Shown here: piece by piece, positions 25,893-33,888 of the stretch | How positions within the stretch are numbered: position 1 is the first letter of the stretch | Layout: every line of letters starts with the position of its first letter | Source of the DNA: Bacteroidota bacterium | GTDB taxonomy: Bacteria > Bacteroidota > Bacteroidia > Cytophagales > Cyclobacteriaceae | Assembly: GCA_013285945.1 (NCBI GenBank) | Contig: JABDGP010000014.1 | Span: 1-53,997, forward strand | DNA length: 53,997 bases | Direction of reading: 5' to 3' | The notes under the pieces: model-generated | Told to the model about the DNA's origin: nothing | Database searches by the model: none | The model's input: only the letters and a program-made list of their open reading frames with translations | Position numbers and translations under genes: made by a program

Positions 25893-26478
25893 TATGAGTA
25901 ATTGAGTTCACTTCAATTCCAATTTCTTCGATAGGTTTCCGTCTTTTGTCTTTGATTTTTTTGTAGTCAGATGGAGTAAGCCCTGTTATCTTCTTAAATT
26001 GATTGGACAGATGAGCAACGCTGCTGTAGTGCAGTTTGTAGGAAATCTCAGTGAGGTTTAATTCGTCATACAATAGGAGCTCTTTTGCTCTTTCAATTTT
26101 ATGAATGATTATGAATTGTTGAATCGTGATGCCTTTAACCTCTGAAAACAGATTGGACAAGTAAGTGTAGTCATAATCCAGTTTTTCACTAATAAAATCT
26201 GAATAATTCATTTTGGGAACTTCATCGGAATAATGTATCATTTCAGTGATTACATTATTAATTTTTTCAATCAGCATCGCCTTTTTGTCATTCATTAGCT
26301 CAAGGCCTGAGTTGAGCAATGCCGCCTTTAATTGTTCGCGTTGTTCTGCAGAAAGGTCTTCCATAATCTCCACTTCGCCAAGATCAACCACCACGAAGTG
26401 CAAACCTAGTTTCTTAAGCTCTTCTTTCACCACCATTTTGCAGCGAGCACTTACCATGTATTTAATATATATTTTCAA
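25885..26478 (-). CDS. AraC-family transcriptional regulator
   Basis: This 198-residue regulator begins with LKIYIKYMVSARCKMVVKEELKKLGL, an HMA-like N-terminal unit seen in a Bacteroidota AraC subfamily. It ends in a C-terminal double helix-turn-helix (LNLTEISYKLHYSSVAHLSNQFKKITGLTPSDYKK). I place the start at TTG 26478, where the conserved segment begins. An in-frame ATG at 26598 would add 40 residues that do not fit the family, and an ATG at 26457 would cut the segment. It overlaps the hybrid kinase by 8 bp and so is likely controlled by, or works with, that phosphorelay. AraC proteins bind direct half-sites about 21 bp apart, the period of the TGTAAY repeats found around this locus. Confidence 0.85.
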   Translation of the reverse strand: MKIYIKYMVSARCKMVVKEELKKLGLHFVVVDLGEVEIMEDLSAEQREQLKAALLNSGLELMNDKKAMLIEKINNVITEMIHYSDEVPKMNYSDFISEKLDYDYTYLSNLFSEVKGITIQQFIIIHKIERAKELLLYDELNLTEISYKLHYSSVAHLSNQFKKITGLTPSDYKKIKDKRRKPIEEIGIEVNSITHNG

Positions 26479-26633
26479 TGTGATGTTTGGCGATTGATCG
26501 ATAAAGGTGATTGTATTCCTTCCATAATGTCTTACATCTATTTCGACCAATCTTACATATATCACTGGTTTTAATGGGTAACCTTTTACAAGGTCCATTA
26601 GCCACTATTTTGAATTTAATCAAATGTGAAAGA

Positions 26634-26689
26634 TGTAACTAAAGAGTTAGATTCTGTAATACCTATAATTATCAATCATTTGATCTTTG
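26634..26689 (+). promoter_or_regulatory. TGTAAY-type promoter, site 3
   Basis: TGTAAC (26634-26639), 15 bases, TGTAAT (26655-26660), 25 bases, TTTG (26686-26689). The TTTG is 28 bp before the ATG at 26718. It lies in the divergent region next to the AraC gene, so a bound protein could also affect that gene. Confidence 0.75.
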
Positions 26690-26717
26690 AGATTATAAAA
26701 TCTTTAAAAGATCAAAC

Positions 26718-28130
26718 ATGCTATTATTAACTAAAGAATCAACCTACCATGGCCTTTGCCATGAAAGCGGAGCCAGTTTTTTATTTCCCTTTCGCATACT
26801 TTTTGGGATACTGCTGCTTGCATCATCTATTTTAGCCAGCGCACAAAGCGAGCAACTTGAGACAGATAAAGGTATTACTGCGTCAATTGCTCCCTACGAC
26901 GCGGATGTGCGTCATGCTATTTTACAAGCGAGTCTATATCCGCATGTATTAACGCAACTTCAAAAAAGTCAAAGTCAATCAGTGGCTTCATTTCAAAAGG
27001 CTATTGAGAAATTCAGTAAGAAAAAGCAAGAGTGGTTTTATAACCTTACACGTTACCCTGATTTGATGCACAAGCTGGCAACGTTGCCCGATAAGCAGAG
27101 CGAGAGTTCTGTATATCAATTGCTGCCCCACCAAGATCCGGATCTGCAAGAAGCTGCTTGGAAATTGTATCACTCTGAGAAAAGTGATTTGGTGCGCGTT
27201 GACAATATCAATATAAATGCTGAACAGGAATTTGATAAAATTATTCAGCTTCTCAATGCACCTGCCAGAGAAGCCTTTCAGAAATTATCAACCTTACCTG
27301 ATGTGCTGACTTTAATGACGAATAATGTCGAACTCACCACGCGGTTGGGCGAACACTATAAAAGTAACCCTGAACAAATTACCAATCATCTGACTGCCCT
27401 TCACGACAGTGTTGAAGTGCAAAACCAATACGAAGTAGCTGCATTTAAAAAACAAATGGCGTCTGATCCCCAAGCGATGAAGGAATTAGGTCAGGCAGCT
27501 AACGATTATTCGAATTCGAATGGTGACAACTCATCGAATCAACAGAACTATGCTACCAACCCATACTATAATAACAGCAATCCAAACTATTACGGGAATC
27601 CCTATTCCTATTGGTTTGGTTATCCTTACTGGTACTCTTCTCCGATGTGGTATCCGGGGGGGTTTGGATACAACTCAGGTTTTTATTTCGGAATGGGCGG
27701 TTACGGTCTATATGGATTTCCATCGTACGGATTTTCAAATTGGTTTTTTAATAGGGGCTACTACAGGCGATATCCAAGCTTATATCGCCAATTCGGAAAT
27801 TACTACCGAGGCAATATAGGGGGCAATCGGGTGATGGGATCAGTCAATCGGGGATTCATGGGAGTTGCTCACGGGCACTATCAACCCGGTGGTGGGCATT
27901 TGAATACGCTTACATCATCGTCATCTTATAACAGACAAAGCGGACAACTCCGTCAAAATAATAACAGAGGTTATACCACACATTCAAACGCGAATACATA
28001 TCACGCACAGTCATGGGGCGGATACGGTGGCAAGAGTAATGCGGCTGGCGGCTTTCACGGAGGAGGAGGTGGTGGCGGTAGTCATGGAGCTGGTGGTGGT
28101 CACGGTGGAGGGCATGGCGGGCATCGTTAA
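26718..28130 (+). CDS. secreted protein with Tyr/Asn/Gly-rich low-complexity C-terminus
   Basis: This 470-residue protein has an unusually long n-region, then a signal hydrophobic stretch (about residues 24-40) and a likely cleavage at ASAQ. Residues 50-250 are a helical domain containing APYDADVRHAILQASLYPHVL, which recalls DUF3300 proteins (ILMASTYP) only loosely. From about residue 265 the chain becomes low complexity: Asn/Tyr/Pro-rich, then Tyr/Gly/Phe-rich with Arg, and finally a Gly/His tail with a run of seven glycines. Such tails are seen in adhesive or phase-separating matrix proteins. The exact function is unknown. It is transcribed from a TGTAAY promoter and followed by a terminator. 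Confidence 0.75.
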   Translation: MLLLTKESTYHGLCHESGASFLFPFRILFGILLLASSILASAQSEQLETDKGITASIAPYDADVRHAILQASLYPHVLTQLQKSQSQSVASFQKAIEKFSKKKQEWFYNLTRYPDLMHKLATLPDKQSESSVYQLLPHQDPDLQEAAWKLYHSEKSDLVRVDNININAEQEFDKIIQLLNAPAREAFQKLSTLPDVLTLMTNNVELTTRLGEHYKSNPEQITNHLTALHDSVEVQNQYEVAAFKKQMASDPQAMKELGQAANDYSNSNGDNSSNQQNYATNPYYNNSNPNYYGNPYSYWFGYPYWYSSPMWYPGGFGYNSGFYFGMGGYGLYGFPSYGFSNWFFNRGYYRRYPSLYRQFGNYYRGNIGGNRVMGSVNRGFMGVAHGHYQPGGGHLNTLTSSSSYNRQSGQLRQNNNRGYTTHSNANTYHAQSWGGYGGKSNAAGGFHGGGGGGGSHGAGGGHGGGHGGHR

Positions 28131-28158
28131 TCGATAAGAAAAAAATTACATCCAATTT

Positions 28159-28200
28159 AAACTCAACTTTCTCTTTGTCTAAGGGCGAGTTGAGTTTTTT
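28159..28200 (+). terminator. rho-independent terminator after the Gly/Tyr-rich protein gene
   Basis: AACTCAACT (28160-28168) pairs with AGTTGAGTT (28188-28196) across a 19-base loop, followed by a T-run to 28200. The loop is long but the arms are perfect. Confidence 0.75.
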
Positions 28201-28250
28201 AATATGCATGCAGGATTTGTACAACCAGCCGCCTAACAATTATTATAGCC

Positions 28251-29258
28251 TTGAAAATCCGGAATCTATTTTTGTTTATCCCTTTCTTATTCTGCCACCA
28301 AGTGGCTTGCGCTCAGTATCGAGTAAGCAAGCCTATCGATACTCTGGCTCACAAGAAATTTATTTCCCTGGTCAATTTTAATAAGGATCAAAGTTACCTG
28401 ACTTTAGGGAATGGGATCGGTAATCAGATTCCTATCATTTTCGAGGCACAACTTTCGCCTTCTTATTTTGTTTCAAGCAGTCACAAGAAATGGGCTGTCA
28501 TGATCAATCCACAAGTGCAGATCCGAATGCTTGACCAATATTCGGTACCCATTCAGGTGCCAAGCTACCATCTCTACCTAACCTACTATCGTTACCTAGA
28601 TTCATGGCGAAATACTTTTCTATCTAGAATATTGTATAGCGATGCGATTTGGTTTGCATCGGTTGTTCATCATTCGAATGGGCAAAGCGGAAAGTTTTAT
28701 ACCAACGACACCACAAAGGCAATTGATTTAACCGGCGGAAGCTTTGCTGTGAATTATATACAGTTGGGTATTTCCTCATTTACATTAAACACAACGGGGT
28801 CAAAATATTTTTCATTGCGAGAAATTAAAGTCCATACTGAACTTTACCCGTCGAGTTGGTGTGATCCGCACCTTAATGGGATTTATGGATTCACCAGGCT
28901 GTTCGCGACACTTGATGTCGGCGGACCAAGGCACCAAGAAAAAAAGGACTGGGTTAACCGATTGATACAAAATTCAAGTATCGAAGTTAAATCAGGCTGG
29001 ATCTTTGGAGCTCTCCGTGGCTTTAGTCTCCTTGATGTGTCTAAACGGTTAATTGTAGACCTCAATTACAAATATTACCCACCCTGGCTTGATGAGATCG
29101 CATTCTTTGTTCGGTTTTACAGTGGTCAGGATTATTACAATATCTATTTCGAAAAACAGCTGACCACACTTACCGTGGGTATCACATCAAGTACGATTAA
29201 GCTGGCCAACAACTTTCGCTTCATTGACGTGAAAAAAAAGAAGCAAGGCAATTATTGA
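28251..29258 (+). CDS. phospholipase A1-like (OMPLA) outer-membrane protein
   Basis: This 335-residue protein has a signal peptide ending at CAQ (about residue 22). I assign it to the OMPLA type from three marks. The motif HHSNGQSG matches the His-x-Ser-Asn-Gly active-site strand of PldA. The following strand GGSFAVNYIQLG has an Asn where PldA has its third catalytic residue. The closing strands FVRFYSGQDYYNIYFEKQLTTLTVGI resemble the PldA segment with GYGESLIDYN. It would hydrolyse outer-membrane phospholipids, typically after membrane damage. The start is TTG at 28251, since no ATG exists between the upstream stop and the signal peptide. The lipid link fits the Mla operon at 33.9 kb, but the assignment needs structural confirmation. 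Confidence 0.62.
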   Translation: MKIRNLFLFIPFLFCHQVACAQYRVSKPIDTLAHKKFISLVNFNKDQSYLTLGNGIGNQIPIIFEAQLSPSYFVSSSHKKWAVMINPQVQIRMLDQYSVPIQVPSYHLYLTYYRYLDSWRNTFLSRILYSDAIWFASVVHHSNGQSGKFYTNDTTKAIDLTGGSFAVNYIQLGISSFTLNTTGSKYFSLREIKVHTELYPSSWCDPHLNGIYGFTRLFATLDVGGPRHQEKKDWVNRLIQNSSIEVKSGWIFGALRGFSLLDVSKRLIVDLNYKYYPPWLDEIAFFVRFYSGQDYYNIYFEKQLTTLTVGITSSTIKLANNFRFIDVKKKKQGNY

Positions 29259-29301
29259 GCAGAGGGTCACTTGGATGTGCTTCTCGTCAAGCCGTGAATG
29301 A

Positions 29302-29357
29302 TGTAACTAATGCATCAAATTGTGTAACACCCATGCAATCTCCGTTGATCACCTTTG
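29302..29357 (+). promoter_or_regulatory. TGTAAY-type promoter, site 4
   Basis: TGTAAC (29302-29307), 15 bases, TGTAAC (29323-29328), 25 bases, CACC-TTTG (29354-29357). The ATG of the lmo0937-like gene is 20 bp past the TTTG. The site lies inside the longer open frame that begins at 29255, which argues against that longer start. Confidence 0.78.
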
Positions 29358-29377
29358 ATAAACAAAACAAAAACCCC

Positions 29378-29536
29378 ATGAGCAATTTACTTTATCTAGT
29401 CGCCGTGATCCTCATTCTTCTTTGGATCATAGGATTCTTCGCCTACAGTGCTGGCGCAATTATTCACGTTTTACTCATCATCGCTATTATCGCTATTCTT
29501 TTAAGAGTAATTCAGGGAAATCGGCTTACAAAATAA
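29378..29536 (+). CDS. lmo0937 family (DUF5670) small membrane protein
   Basis: This 52-residue protein has two hydrophobic helices: LLYLVAVILILLWIIGFFAY, then AGAIIHVLLIIAIIAILLRVI. The pattern and length are those of lmo0937/DUF5670 proteins, small inner-membrane proteins of unknown role often found among stress genes. The ATG at 29378 starts the conserved part. A longer frame from TTG 29255 would contain the promoter. It is first of a three-gene cluster with the barrel at 29610 and the membrane protein at 30140. Confidence 0.88.
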   Translation: MSNLLYLVAVILILLWIIGFFAYSAGAIIHVLLIIAIIAILLRVIQGNRLTK

Positions 29537-29609
29537 CTCGGCCTTTGTGTTAAGGTTGCCTGAATATTGAGGGTCCAGTTTACAAATCGAAAATTTTAAA
29601 ATTTAAATT

Positions 29610-30110
29610 ATGAAAAAATTACTATTAGCATTCGTACTATTCTTCGCAGTAGCAGTGTCGTACGGACAAAATCCTTTACCGGTAGGTAGCGCACAGCTTA
29701 ATGCTGGAGTTGGATTTTCAGATTGGGGTGTTCCTGTTTATATGGGGTTGGATTTTGGGGTTGCCAGAGACTTTACCATGGGCGGTGAAATGTCATTTCG
29801 CTCATACAGGGATAACTATAACGGAGTTGGCTATGGACATAATATCATAGGAGTTTCAGCAAACGGCAATTATCACTTCAATACTGTTTTAAATATGTCG
29901 AGCGATTGGGACTTTTATGCCGGATTGAATCTTGGCTTCTATGCGTGGACTTCAGCTTCTGACTATCCTGGAAATCATACCTCAGGTTTAGGACTTGGTG
30001 CGCAAATCGGTGGCCGTTATTATTTCACACAAAAGGTAGGTCTTAATTTGGAGCTTGGCGGCGGCAATGCCTTCTCAGGTGGAAAGATTGGCTTGACCTT
30101 TAAATTATAA
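29610..30110 (+). CDS. small outer-membrane beta-barrel protein
   Basis: This 166-residue protein has a signal peptide (MKKLLLAFVLFFAVAVSYGQ, cleaved near residue 20). The mature domain has about eight amphipathic strands rich in Gly and Tyr and ends in LTFKL, typical of small 8-stranded barrels of the OmpA/OmpX kind. No catalytic motif is visible. It lies 73 bp after the lmo0937-like gene, probably in the same transcript, and the membrane protein at 30140 follows after 29 bp. Confidence 0.8.
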   Translation: MKKLLLAFVLFFAVAVSYGQNPLPVGSAQLNAGVGFSDWGVPVYMGLDFGVARDFTMGGEMSFRSYRDNYNGVGYGHNIIGVSANGNYHFNTVLNMSSDWDFYAGLNLGFYAWTSASDYPGNHTSGLGLGAQIGGRYYFTQKVGLNLELGGGNAFSGGKIGLTFKL

Positions 30111-30139
30111 TCACAAGACAAGTGCCCAATCAAGAAATC

Positions 30140-30361
30140 ATGAGAACATCAACTTTTGGCGTAGCACTTATCATTCTAGGAATAATAATGTTTGCTTATA
30201 CAGGAGTTGATTTCATCACAACCAAAAAGGTAGTAGATGTTGGTCCGGTAAAAATTGATAAAGAAGAAAACCATCCTATTCAATGGTCGCCGATTGTCGG
30301 AATCGTTCTGTTCATTGGCGGTATTGTCTTGGTAGTTAGAGGTCGCAAGAACCTTGCATGA
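30140..30361 (+). CDS. small two-helix membrane protein
   Basis: This 73-residue protein has helices at about residues 5-24 and 49-67, joined by a charged loop TKKVVDVGPVKIDKEENHPIQWSP. The pattern is shared in outline with the small proteins at 36199-36384 and 39434-39682, which are also in TGTAAY-controlled clusters. The function is unknown. I use the ATG at 30140. The frame opens with GTG at 30122, six codons earlier. A strong terminator follows at 30440. Confidence 0.8.
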   Translation: MRTSTFGVALIILGIIMFAYTGVDFITTKKVVDVGPVKIDKEENHPIQWSPIVGIVLFIGGIVLVVRGRKNLA

Positions 30362-30439
30362 GTTCGGATATGGATGAAAAAAACCAGGGTTATAAAAATA
30401 AATTATTCAAGTAGTAGGTTATGGGTTATCAGGAGAAAG

Positions 30440-30460
30440 AGCGGGGCAACCCGCTTTTTT
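30440..30460 (+). terminator. rho-independent terminator of the lmo0937-like operon
   Basis: AGCGGG (30440-30445) pairs with CCCGCT (30450-30455) around a GCAA tetraloop, followed by TTTTT. It ends the transcript of the 29378-30361 genes before the convergent gene at 30524. Confidence 0.88.
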
Positions 30461-30523
30461 ATTGTCCCGTGCTATCGTATACGAATACACACTCCAAATT
30501 ATTAATGGAATCGGCATAGTGAA

Positions 30524-32338
30524 TCAGGGAAACACTGTGGCAGGCTTGTTGACTAAGTTGGTAGGATATCGGATTCTGAAATTGGTGGTAATGTTAAACC
30601 TGAAATGATCAATGAGTTCCACTGTTTTAGGATAATAGAATAACCTGGCTTCAATGGTGTTTAGTATAAGATTCTCATTTCGCGCCCGTAAACCGAGCGA
30701 AAACCCTGAGAAGAAATTTTGAGTCTGTAACAGCCCTTTGGTTATTTTGATCAAGGCAAGATCAACTCTGGCCACCGGAGCGATACGAAACCCTAAAACT
30801 TTCCATGTCGTAAACAAAGTTCCTTCATGGCTCATGGTTACACGTTGAAAACCCACAAGGCTATCCGGCATGAATCCAAGTATTCCGTTTACATCACGAA
30901 TATCAACTCCTCTTTTTACCGATTGATTTATCAAAGCTGCGTATCCGAAAATAGACTGATGCCGCACAATCATTTTACCAATCTTGTATATTTTACTATA
31001 CCTGGTGAAGTCCAGCGAAAGGAAAGCATCTTCTGGATTGTGATTGCTAAGATAAGTGGCAAGTTTAACATTATAGGTTAGTATAGTTCCACTCGGCCTT
31101 ATACTGTTGTAGAACACTTCGCTTCCAAAATAAGGCCTTTTGTTTCCCAACTCCTTTTCTATTCCTGATGTGAGAGAAACTCTGTAACCATAAGGAATAT
31201 CCTCGGTGCGACCAAACCCAAGTACATATTGAGTTTTATAAAAATCTTGTTTAAAGAAAGTGAGCTGAACCAGCGCGGACGTTATGTCACGATAAATAAA
31301 CCTTCCCGGTTCGGTGAGCTGAGTGTTAACTGAATTTAGGAAGTATTGTTCAAAACCACGAACTGCTATGAACTTGCGTTTTCTATTCTCCCTCAAATTA
31401 TTAGGCAATCGTCGTTGCCCGAATGAGTAGCCTAGCCAATAGTCCTGAATCCGGTACCGGTATTGAGCAAAAATACTATCCGGCTTTTTGGTGACATTCA
31501 TTGAGCTGTTGTCGCTGAGTTCAATAGCTCCCGCCAGCCGGGCAAACGGTTGATAGAGCTGCCGGCTAAGTTTGAAATAAAGCGAACTCTCATTTTCATT
31601 ACCTATACTGATGCCGCTGTTTAAACTGGTATAACCTACAGAGGCGTCAACGAAACTCCCCTTTATATTAATGACTTGGTATAACCCTTCGTAGCCATAG
31701 TGGGGATTTCGGTTGAGGTCAAAGACTTGTGCAAATTGAATATGCTGGCCGACCCCGGCTAAATTTATGTCTTGCAAACTAAATTGATATTTCGTTGGCA
31801 AGCCCACTGCAAGGGCACCGCTTAAACTAAATACATCTCTCGTTACAACAAGTAAATCAACCGAATCGGGGTTGGATGGAATTGGTTTTACATAAATCCT
31901 CGCATCCATAATGAAATTAAGGTTCCGAAGTAATCGCTCATTGTCAGCCAGGCGAAATGGGTTTAGAGGCTTCCCTTCACGTACAAATAAATTATTTCGG
32001 ATGGTAGCTTCTCTCGAATTAGTATGGAGCCTGTTAGCGGTTCGTGCTATTTTGCTTTGAAGATTGCGCGCAGTGTCGACCACCATCTTTTCAAACCCAA
32101 TGCGCTCAAAAACAATTCGTCTGATAATCTTGCCTTGATACTTCACATAAGCGTCTTCACTTTTTACAAGAAATGCCGAAAGATCAGCTTCTGGCTCTCT
32201 AGTGATCATGCCCAAAAGCTTCTTGATATTTTTATTTGCGGCCCATTTTTTCAAACGGGTAGAATCTTTTTTTTGGGCGAGAGCAGTGTCAGGATATTGA
32301 AAAATGACCAGTGCGGAAAAGAATATAATTTTTGCAAT
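30524..32338 (-). CDS. outer-membrane POTRA/beta-barrel protein, ATT start proposed
   Basis: This protein has a POTRA-like region (about residues 50-165: KYQGKIIRRIVFERIGFEK, EATIRNNLFVREGKPLNPFRLADNERLLRNLNFIMDARIYV) and then a long barrel region, as in BamA/TamA-type proteins of Bacteroidota. Annotation from the first standard codon, TTG at 32254, would leave no signal peptide. Upstream the frame stays open to a TGA near 32420 without any ATG, GTG or TTG. An ATT at 32336-32338 begins a perfect signal sequence: Ala-Lys, a hydrophobic core IIFFSALVIF, then cleavage after DTALA before Gln-Lys-Lys. That gives 604 residues. The export signal is seen in the sequence; ATT as the real initiator is my inference. 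A role in outer-membrane assembly or export is only a family guess. Confidence 0.72.
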   Translation of the reverse strand: MAKIIFFSALVIFQYPDTALAQKKDSTRLKKWAANKNIKKLLGMITREPEADLSAFLVKSEDAYVKYQGKIIRRIVFERIGFEKMVVDTARNLQSKIARTANRLHTNSREATIRNNLFVREGKPLNPFRLADNERLLRNLNFIMDARIYVKPIPSNPDSVDLLVVTRDVFSLSGALAVGLPTKYQFSLQDINLAGVGQHIQFAQVFDLNRNPHYGYEGLYQVINIKGSFVDASVGYTSLNSGISIGNENESSLYFKLSRQLYQPFARLAGAIELSDNSSMNVTKKPDSIFAQYRYRIQDYWLGYSFGQRRLPNNLRENRKRKFIAVRGFEQYFLNSVNTQLTEPGRFIYRDITSALVQLTFFKQDFYKTQYVLGFGRTEDIPYGYRVSLTSGIEKELGNKRPYFGSEVFYNSIRPSGTILTYNVKLATYLSNHNPEDAFLSLDFTRYSKIYKIGKMIVRHQSIFGYAALINQSVKRGVDIRDVNGILGFMPDSLVGFQRVTMSHEGTLFTTWKVLGFRIAPVARVDLALIKITKGLLQTQNFFSGFSLGLRARNENLILNTIEARLFYYPKTVELIDHFRFNITTNFRIRYPTNLVNKPATVFP

Positions 32339-32484
32339 GACAGATAATCCGAGGCTGAACGAATGATGTTGTTCCCCGATGTTATGTTGTTTTTCTAAAT
32401 GATGATTGGCTTGTACGATTCAGTCGGGAGTTAAAGGGAAGTCACTTATCCGGAGTAAAGATGTTGGGCAACACAGTAATTGAT

Positions 32485-32515
32485 ATTACGTAACTCAGGG
32501 ATTGAGTTACATAAT
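32485..32515. promoter_or_regulatory. 31-bp inverted repeat containing GTAACTCA arms
   Basis: ATTACGTAACTCA (32485-32497) and TGAGTTACATAAT (32503-32515) are inverted repeats with 12 of 13 matching positions around GGGAT. Each arm includes a GTAAC, as in the TGTAAY direct repeats. It lies in the 455-bp divergent region, 147 bp before the proposed minus-strand start and 37 bp upstream of site 5. The rest of 32339-32793 holds site 5 and one weak small frame. Confidence 0.55.
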
Positions 32516-32551
32516 TCACTGAATACTCAATATTAACGATACTAGGATATA

Positions 32552-32606
32552 TGTAACACTTACGCTCAAGTATGTAACTGTTCGCAGTTAATAGTTGCCT
32601 CCTTTG
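32552..32606 (+). promoter_or_regulatory. TGTAAY-type promoter, site 5 (Mla operon)
   Basis: TGTAAC (32552-32557), 15 bases, TGTAAC (32573-32578), then TTTG at 32603-32606. The second hexamer to TTTG distance is 30 bp, one less than the others. The leader to the AI-2E gene at 32794 would be about 180 nt. Confidence 0.72.
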
Positions 32607-32614
32607 TTTTAGTT

Positions 32615-32776
32615 ATGAAGACATTGAGAACAAATTGCATGGTTAATGGTCTGGTGTCAGTTGGAGCAGTCTGCTGTACACGTTCCATTGAGTTGAAAAT
32701 CGGGCGCGTGGTTTATCAGTACAATCTTTTTTCGTGTATGGACCTGACTATTTCTATGAGCTATTTATTAAAATAA
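32615..32776 (+). CDS. possible 53-residue leader peptide, weak
   Basis: This is the first ATG after the site 5 TTTG and opens a 53-codon frame ending 17 bp before the AI-2E gene. The peptide is Cys- and Met-containing without a clear helix or signal. Nothing but position supports it. It may simply be an untranslated leader. Confidence 0.15.
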   Translation: MKTLRTNCMVNGLVSVGAVCCTRSIELKIGRVVYQYNLFSCMDLTISMSYLLK

Positions 32777-32793
32777 CCCACTAGCGATCTCAA

Positions 32794-33879
32794 ATGGACA
32801 ACTCGTTTCAGATACCATTTTATGCAAGAGCGGCGCTGATTTTTATCGTTGTATTTGCGTTGGGTTTAACACTGTATGTCGGACAGCATATTATTGTTCC
32901 GATTCTTTATTCAACAATGATTGCAATTTTACTTAACCCTCTCGTTAATTACCTGATCGGAAAGAAAATAAGTAAACTAGTATCCATTTCGATTGCCGTT
33001 GCACTTACAATTTTGGCTTTACTCTTCGCGATTTATATAGTATCAGCTCAACTAACTTTATTCAGCGAAACGTATCCTCAACTAAAACAGAAATTCTTTA
33101 CAACGAGCGCTGAATTGATTCGCTGGACGTCTGATAAATTCAGCATTCGTCAATCTACTATCAACGCCTGGATAAAAGACACGCAAAACGACGCGATGGG
33201 AAATTTGGCCTTGGGAGAGAAACTTACTGAGGTCGTTCAAATGCTGGTTATCGGCACATTGCTTCCGGTTTATTTATTTATGATTCTTTACTACAAGCCA
33301 TTACTGGTAGAATTTGTTCGCAAGCTCTTTAAGCATGAACATCATATTGCAGTAGTAGAAGTATTAACAAATTCTAAAAAAATAATTCAAAGTTATTTAG
33401 TCGGACTTTTTTTCGAATTAGTTATAGTAGCTGCTCTGAACTCTGTCGGTCTATTGTTAATTGGTATTGATTATGCGATTATCCTTGGTATTACCGGAGC
33501 TATCCTTAACGTGATTCCATACTTAGGAGGGATTGCAGCAATCGCACTGCCAATGCTAATTGCCTTTATAACGAAAGACTCGCTGGTATATCCCTTGCTC
33601 GTGTTTTCAGTTTATATTTTTATTCAGTTTGTCGACAATCATTATATCATTCCAAAAATCGTTGCATCGAGAGTTCAGCTAAACGCTCTCTTATCGGTTA
33701 TCGCAGTTTTAATTGGCGGAGCATTTTGGGGCATCCCAGGCATGTTTCTTTCAATTCCATTAACGGCGATTATGAAAGTTATTTTCGATCATATCGAGCC
33801 TTTAAAACCATGGGGTTTTTTGCTCGGGAATATTGTTCCAACCACTTCTAAATTTTCATTCAAAAAAACGAAAACTTAA
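32794..33879 (+). CDS. AI-2E family transporter (PerM/YdgG type)
   Basis: This 361-residue membrane protein has about eight helices in the family arrangement: two at the start, a soluble stretch (about 75-145), then clustered helices. Conserved marks are LLIGIDYAIILGITGAILNVIPYLGGIAAIALPM and the end YIFIQFVDNHYIIPKIVASRVQLNALLSVIAVLIGGAFWGIPGMFLSIPLTAI. Members export quorum signals or act in Na+/H+ exchange, but the substrate here cannot be told. It heads the operon and is followed by the Mla genes with a 9-bp gap, so an envelope role is plausible. Confidence 0.9.
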   Translation: MDNSFQIPFYARAALIFIVVFALGLTLYVGQHIIVPILYSTMIAILLNPLVNYLIGKKISKLVSISIAVALTILALLFAIYIVSAQLTLFSETYPQLKQKFFTTSAELIRWTSDKFSIRQSTINAWIKDTQNDAMGNLALGEKLTEVVQMLVIGTLLPVYLFMILYYKPLLVEFVRKLFKHEHHIAVVEVLTNSKKIIQSYLVGLFFELVIVAALNSVGLLLIGIDYAIILGITGAILNVIPYLGGIAAIALPMLIAFITKDSLVYPLLVFSVYIFIQFVDNHYIIPKIVASRVQLNALLSVIAVLIGGAFWGIPGMFLSIPLTAIMKVIFDHIEPLKPWGFLLGNIVPTTSKFSFKKTKT

Positions 33880-33888
33880 ATCGCGATC

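Noticed and set aside
29255-29377. 41-codon N-terminal extension of the lmo0937-like protein from TTG 29255
   Set aside because: It would place the TGTAAY promoter inside the gene and adds residues unlike the family. The ATG at 29378 fits family length.
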